Source: Cupriavidus gilardii
GTDB taxonomy: Bacteria; Pseudomonadota; Gammaproteobacteria; Burkholderiales; Burkholderiaceae
DNA: 64,000 nucleotides
Direction: 5' to 3'
NCBI RefSeq assembly: GCF_013314895.1
Contig: NZ_JABTYE010000002.1
Coordinates: 186,001-250,000, forward strand
How positions within the stretch are numbered: position 1 is the stretch's first letter; every line of letters begins with the position of its first letter. The notes under the pieces were generated by a model. That model was not told where the DNA came from, ran no database searches, and was given only the letters and a program-made list of their open reading frames with translations. Positions 60,741 through 64,000 of the stretch are shown here, piece after piece. Position numbers and translations under genes: made by a program.

Positions 60741-61667
60741 ATGACAATCCCTGTCACCCAGCCCGTCACCCTGACCCCACACCTGTGGTACGACAAAGAG
60801 GCCGTGGAAGCGGCGCGCTTCTATGTCTCGGTGTTTCCCGATTCGGCGGTCGATTTCGTCGGACAGATCCGCAATACGCCCTCCGGGGACTGCGATATCG
60901 TGCGGTTCACGCTATGGGGCCAGCCATTCATGGCGATCTCGGCGGGACCGATGTTCCGCTTCAATCCGTCGATTTCCTTCTTCGTCCTGTTCGATCCGGC
61001 CCGCGATCCGCAAGCTCGCGAACGGCTCGACGCCATGTGGGACAAGCTCGTCGACGGCGGCCAGGCGCTGATGCCGCTGGACGCCTATCCCTTCAGCGCG
61101 CGATTCGGCTGGGTGCAGGATCGCTACGGCCTGTCCTGGCAATTGATGCTGACCAATACGTCGGGCGAATCCCGGCCGCCCATCGTGCCGGCGCTGATGT
61201 TCACCGGCCAGGCCTGCGGCAAGGCCGAGGCAGCGGGCACGTTCTGGCGTGAAGTCTTTCCCGGCTCGCAAGCGGGTCAACTGGTCCGTTATGGGCCGGG
61301 CATGGAACCGAATCCGGAGGGAACGGTGATGTTCTCCGACTTCCGGCTCGGCAATACCTGGATGGCCGCGATGGACAGCGGATTCCCACACGGCTTCGCC
61401 TTCAACGAGGCCATCTCGTTCATCGTGCAGTGCGAGGATCAGGCGACCATCGACCGCTACTGGTCGAAGCTGTCCGCGATACCGGAAGGCGAGGCCTGCG
61501 GCTGGTGCAAGGACCGATTCGGCGTCTCGTGGCAGATCGTGCCGGCGGACATGGAGACGCTGATGCGGTCCGGCGATCAGGCCGGCATCGATCGACTGGT
61601 CCAGGCCATGCTGCCGATGAAAAAGCTGGATGTGGCCGCGCTGCGGGCGGCTTTCGAGGGGAAGTAG
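60741..61667 (+). CDS. Two-domain VOC protein (PhnB/3-dmu-9_3-mt type)
   Basis: The 308-residue protein contains two glyoxalase/VOC repeats, each starting with a strand then the AARFYVSVFP / AAGTFWREVFPGS helix and ending with DRYGLSWQLM / DRFGVSWQIVP. This matches the PhnB-like 3-demethylubiquinone methyltransferase-type fold, with unknown enzymatic activity. No signal peptide. It stands alone between the box terminator and the next MFS gene. Confidence 0.87.
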   Translation: MTIPVTQPVTLTPHLWYDKEAVEAARFYVSVFPDSAVDFVGQIRNTPSGDCDIVRFTLWGQPFMAISAGPMFRFNPSISFFVLFDPARDPQARERLDAMWDKLVDGGQALMPLDAYPFSARFGWVQDRYGLSWQLMLTNTSGESRPPIVPALMFTGQACGKAEAAGTFWREVFPGSQAGQLVRYGPGMEPNPEGTVMFSDFRLGNTWMAAMDSGFPHGFAFNEAISFIVQCEDQATIDRYWSKLSAIPEGEACGWCKDRFGVSWQIVPADMETLMRSGDQAGIDRLVQAMLPMKKLDVAALRAAFEGK

Positions 61668-61788
61668 CAGGAATTTCCGCGCCCTTAAAGATATAACAAT
61701 AAGTCATTTGGATCAGTGATTGTGCTGGCGTAGCATTCGCCGCGCCGCCGCCGTCCCGGCGCGCGGCGCATGCTCCCATCACGATCCC

Positions 61789-63252
61789 ATGTCCGTCGAC
61801 CTGACCCTCTCCTCCGCGGAAGCGCAACAGGCGCCCGCCGCCGCCCCACCCAACAAAGCCGTCATCCGCTCCGCCGCCGACGTTTCGCAACTGGTCAATC
61901 AGGGCGGCGCCCAGGCCAGCAATGCGCGCATGGTGGTGGCAATTGCGCTGGGCGGCGTGTTCCTCGACGCCTACGACCTCGGTGCGCTGGCCTTCGGCCT
62001 GAAGGACGTCACCCGCGAATTCAATCTGACGCCGGCCGGCACGGGCATGGTCGCGTCGGCGATTACTTTCGGCGCGATCGTCGGCGCCTTCCTCGGCGGC
62101 TATTTCACCGACCGCATCGGCCGCTATCGCGTCTTCATGGCCGACATGCTGTTCTTCGTCGTGGCGGCAATTGCTTGTGCGCTGGCTCCGAACGAATACG
62201 TACTGGCCGGCGCCCGCTTCGTGATGGGCCTGGGCGTCGGCATCGACCTGCCGGTGGCGATGGCCTTCCTCGCCGAATTCTCCAAGCTGCAGGGCCGCGG
62301 CAACAAGGCCTCGCGCGTAGCGATGTGGTGCCCGACCTGGTATGCGGCGATCTGCGTGTCGTATCTGCTGGTGCTGCTGTGCTACGCGGTTCTGCCGGAG
62401 TCGCACAGCGGCCTGCTCTGGCGCATCATCCTCGGCTTCGGCGCGGTGCCGGCGCTGGTGATCATCGCGGTGCGCAGCAAGTACATGAGCGAATCGCCGG
62501 TGTGGGCCGCCAACCAGGGCGACCTCGCAGGAGCGGCGCGGATTCTGAAGCGGTCCTATGGCATCGACGCGGTGGTCGCGCCCGATGCGGTGGCCAAGCC
62601 CGCCAAGCGCGCGGCCTCGTGGGGCAACTACGCGGTGCTGCTGCAAGGGGTCTATCGCAGCCGCACGGTGCTGGCGACGATCATGTCGATCGCCTCGTCG
62701 TTCGCCTATAACGCGGTCGCGTTCGGCTTGCCGGTGATCATCGCCAGCTTCCTGGCGCAGACCATGCTGAACACCATCCTGATCTCGCTGGCGCTGAACC
62801 TGCTGTTCGCCTTCGTCGGCGGGCTGATCGGCGTGCGGCTGGTGCCGCGGGTCGGTGCGTGGAAGCTGACGGTGGTCGGCTACGCCTTCCAGCTGGCCGC
62901 GCTGGTGGGCCTGGCGCTGGTCGGCAAGCCGGACGGCATCAGCGAAGTCGTGGCGGCGATCGCGCTGCTGGCCGTGTTCCTATTGGGTCAGGGCTTCGGC
63001 CCCGGCGCGCACACGATGACCTATGCCTCGCTGAGCTATCCGACCTCGCTGCGCGGCGTCGGCGTGGGCTTCAACCAGACGCTGATGCGCGCCAGCTCCA
63101 CGCTGTCGCTGTTCCTCTTTCCGGTGCTGGCCGCCGCGCTGAGCACCAAGGTGTTCTGGGTCATCGCGCTGGCCCCGCTGGCTGGTCTGCTGGCGCTGCT
63201 GGCGATTCGGTGGGAGCCGGCGAACTACGATGTGGATGCCGAGGATTTCTGA
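61789..63252 (+). CDS. MFS transporter, aromatic/sugar-acid type
   Basis: The 487-residue, twelve-helix carrier has an extended N-terminus (about 45 residues), then [19 protein letters not shown] and motif [16 protein letters not shown]. The long central loop carries [13 protein letters not shown]. It resembles YdjE-like and other MFS metabolite carriers. It lies 191 bp upstream of the truncated LysR gene on the same strand. Start at the ATG at 61789; an intrinsic terminator follows at 63303. Confidence 0.86.
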   Translation: MSVDLTLSSAEAQQAPAAAPPNKAVIRSAADVSQLVNQGGAQASNARMVVAIALGGVFLDAYDLGALAFGLKDVTREFNLTPAGTGMVASAITFGAIVGAFLGGYFTDRIGRYRVFMADMLFFVVAAIACALAPNEYVLAGARFVMGLGVGIDLPVAMAFLAEFSKLQGRGNKASRVAMWCPTWYAAICVSYLLVLLCYAVLPESHSGLLWRIILGFGAVPALVIIAVRSKYMSESPVWAANQGDLAGAARILKRSYGIDAVVAPDAVAKPAKRAASWGNYAVLLQGVYRSRTVLATIMSIASSFAYNAVAFGLPVIIASFLAQTMLNTILISLALNLLFAFVGGLIGVRLVPRVGAWKLTVVGYAFQLAALVGLALVGKPDGISEVVAAIALLAVFLLGQGFGPGAHTMTYASLSYPTSLRGVGVGFNQTLMRASSTLSLFLFPVLAAALSTKVFWVIALAPLAGLLALLAIRWEPANYDVDAEDF

Positions 63253-63302
63253 TCGGGCCTAGGGGGCCGGCCACGCCGGACCACCCTGTCGAAAGCTTCA
63301 GG

Positions 63303-63333
63303 AGGGAGAACGCGTACTGCGTTCTCCCTTTTT
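63303..63333 (+). terminator. Intrinsic terminator of MFS gene
   Basis: GGGAGAACGC (63304-63313) and GCGTTCTCCC (63319-63328) form a 10-bp stem with a 5-base loop followed by five T. Confidence 0.92.
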
Positions 63334-63443
63334 GCTTTGTGGGTCCTTTGTGGGTCCGCCTTGACTTATCGTTCTCGATAAAGGATATTTGCTCCATCTT
63401 CATTCCTGAATTGAGAACGACGCGAGACACCGCGCCGCATCCG

Positions 63444-64000
63444 ATGGAACTGGCCGAACTGGAAATCTTCCGCGCCGTGGCGCAGGAGCAGAGCGTCACG
63501 CGCGCAGCGCGCGCGCTCGACCGCGTGCAATCGAACGTCACCACGCGCATCAAGCAGCTCGAAGACAGCCTCGGCGTGACGCTGTTCCAGCGCGACAGCA
63601 AGCGGATGACGCTGACCGCCGAAGGGCAAAAGTTGCTTGGCTATGCGGAGCGATTGCTGGCGCTGGCCGAAGAAGCACGGCAAGCGATGCGGCATGACGT
63701 TCCCACCGGCAAGCTGCGGCTGGGCACCATGGAAAGCGCCGCGGCGGCGCGCCTGCCGAAGCCGCTGGCGCGCTATCACGCCGCGTATCCGCTGGTCGAC
63801 GTCGAGATCCGCACCGGCACCGCGCAGGCGCTGGCCGATGCGGTGGCATCGCATCAGCTCGACTGCGCGATCGTCGCGCATCCGGGCATCGGCTCGCCGC
63901 GCCAGCTGTCGATGGACGACATGGCGCCGGGGCTCGAAGGCGCGTTCCTGTTCACCGAGGAACTGGTGCTGGTGCTGCCCGCCAGCCATCCGCGCGTGCG
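63444..64000 (+). CDS. LysR-type regulator, truncated by window end
   Basis: The first 185 codons are visible, with no stop before the window edge. The winged helix-turn-helix reads [36 protein letters not shown], and the effector-binding domain begins [22 protein letters not shown]. The Arg-Val-Gln-Ser-Asn variant of the recognition helix resembles the CynR/YafC-like LysR group. Its targets are unknown; the MFS gene just upstream is a candidate. Confidence 0.88.
   Translation, partial: MELAELEIFRAVAQEQSVTRAARALDRVQSNVTTRIKQLEDSLGVTLFQRDSKRMTLTAEGQKLLGYAERLLALAEEARQAMRHDVPTGKLRLGTMESAAAARLPKPLARYHAAYPLVDVEIRTGTAQALADAVASHQLDCAIVAHPGIGSPRQLSMDDMAPGLEGAFLFTEELVLVLPASHPRV

Overview
This 64 kb window is dense, GC-rich chromosomal DNA from a betaproteobacterium. 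The tripartite-tricarboxylate (Bug) type receptor, the aerobic benzoyl-CoA box pathway, the many aromatic-acid transporters and the CzcCBA-type metal pump all suggest Burkholderiales, probably Burkholderiaceae (Cupriavidus-like). That assignment is inference. I saw no rRNA, tRNA, CRISPR array or intact transposase.

Layout. 0.1-8.5 kb: a helical-repeat hypothetical protein, then an AraC-regulated minus-strand operon (tannase/MHETase-family lipoprotein, aromatic-acid MFS carrier, nitroreductase, acyl-CoA synthetase) that looks built to hydrolyse an aromatic ester and import and activate the acid. 8.7-15.1 kb: a heavy-metal RND efflux operon (outer membrane factor, adaptor, pump) behind a small exported protein. 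15.3-28.9 kb: a scattered set of transcription units that appears to form one regulon. It holds an MFS carrier and amidase, a tiny orphan gene, a GntR/FCD regulator, an operon with a haem-oxygenase-like diiron oxidase (HDO), an aldehyde dehydrogenase, an HbpS-like protein and a [2Fe-2S] flavin reductase, an ornithine-cyclodeaminase-like reductase with a TauE-type exporter, and a permease with two ferredoxins flanking an unknown 97-aa protein. GTATAC-centred sites recur at these promoters.

28.9-34.8 kb: a degraded, lower-GC island. A frameshifted, doubly truncated NADP-oxidoreductase remnant and an Abi-like C-terminal fragment border an Mrr-like nuclease gene and a translationally coupled three-gene ABC-3C type defence module (Cap4/DUF4297-like nuclease protein, middle component, DUF3732 ATPase). 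34.8-43.9 kb: a small conserved gene, a sugar-acid trio (HpcH/HpaI aldolase, IlvD/Edd dehydratase, RraA-like protein), a DUF2062 membrane protein, a Fur-boxed TonB siderophore receptor, a small exported protein, a LysE exporter and a LysR regulator.

44.0-49.3 kb: an acyl-CoA ligase, acyl-CoA dehydrogenase, Bug receptor and CoA-transferase, presumably a LysR-controlled organic-acid pathway. 49.4-60.6 kb: the box cluster for aerobic benzoate breakdown. boxC-boxB-boxA runs leftward; DUF4863, boxD, benzoate-CoA ligase, an alpha/beta hydrolase and a benzoate-type MFS carrier run rightward. The divergent promoter region carries TGCA-N6-TGCA type sites like the known BoxR operator, but no boxR gene lies in the window. 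60.7-64 kb: a double-domain VOC protein, another MFS carrier and a LysR gene cut by the window end.

A recurring peculiarity is short tandem repeats (8, 9 or 12 bp) sitting between cistrons or in the first codons of genes, often next to the ribosome-binding site.
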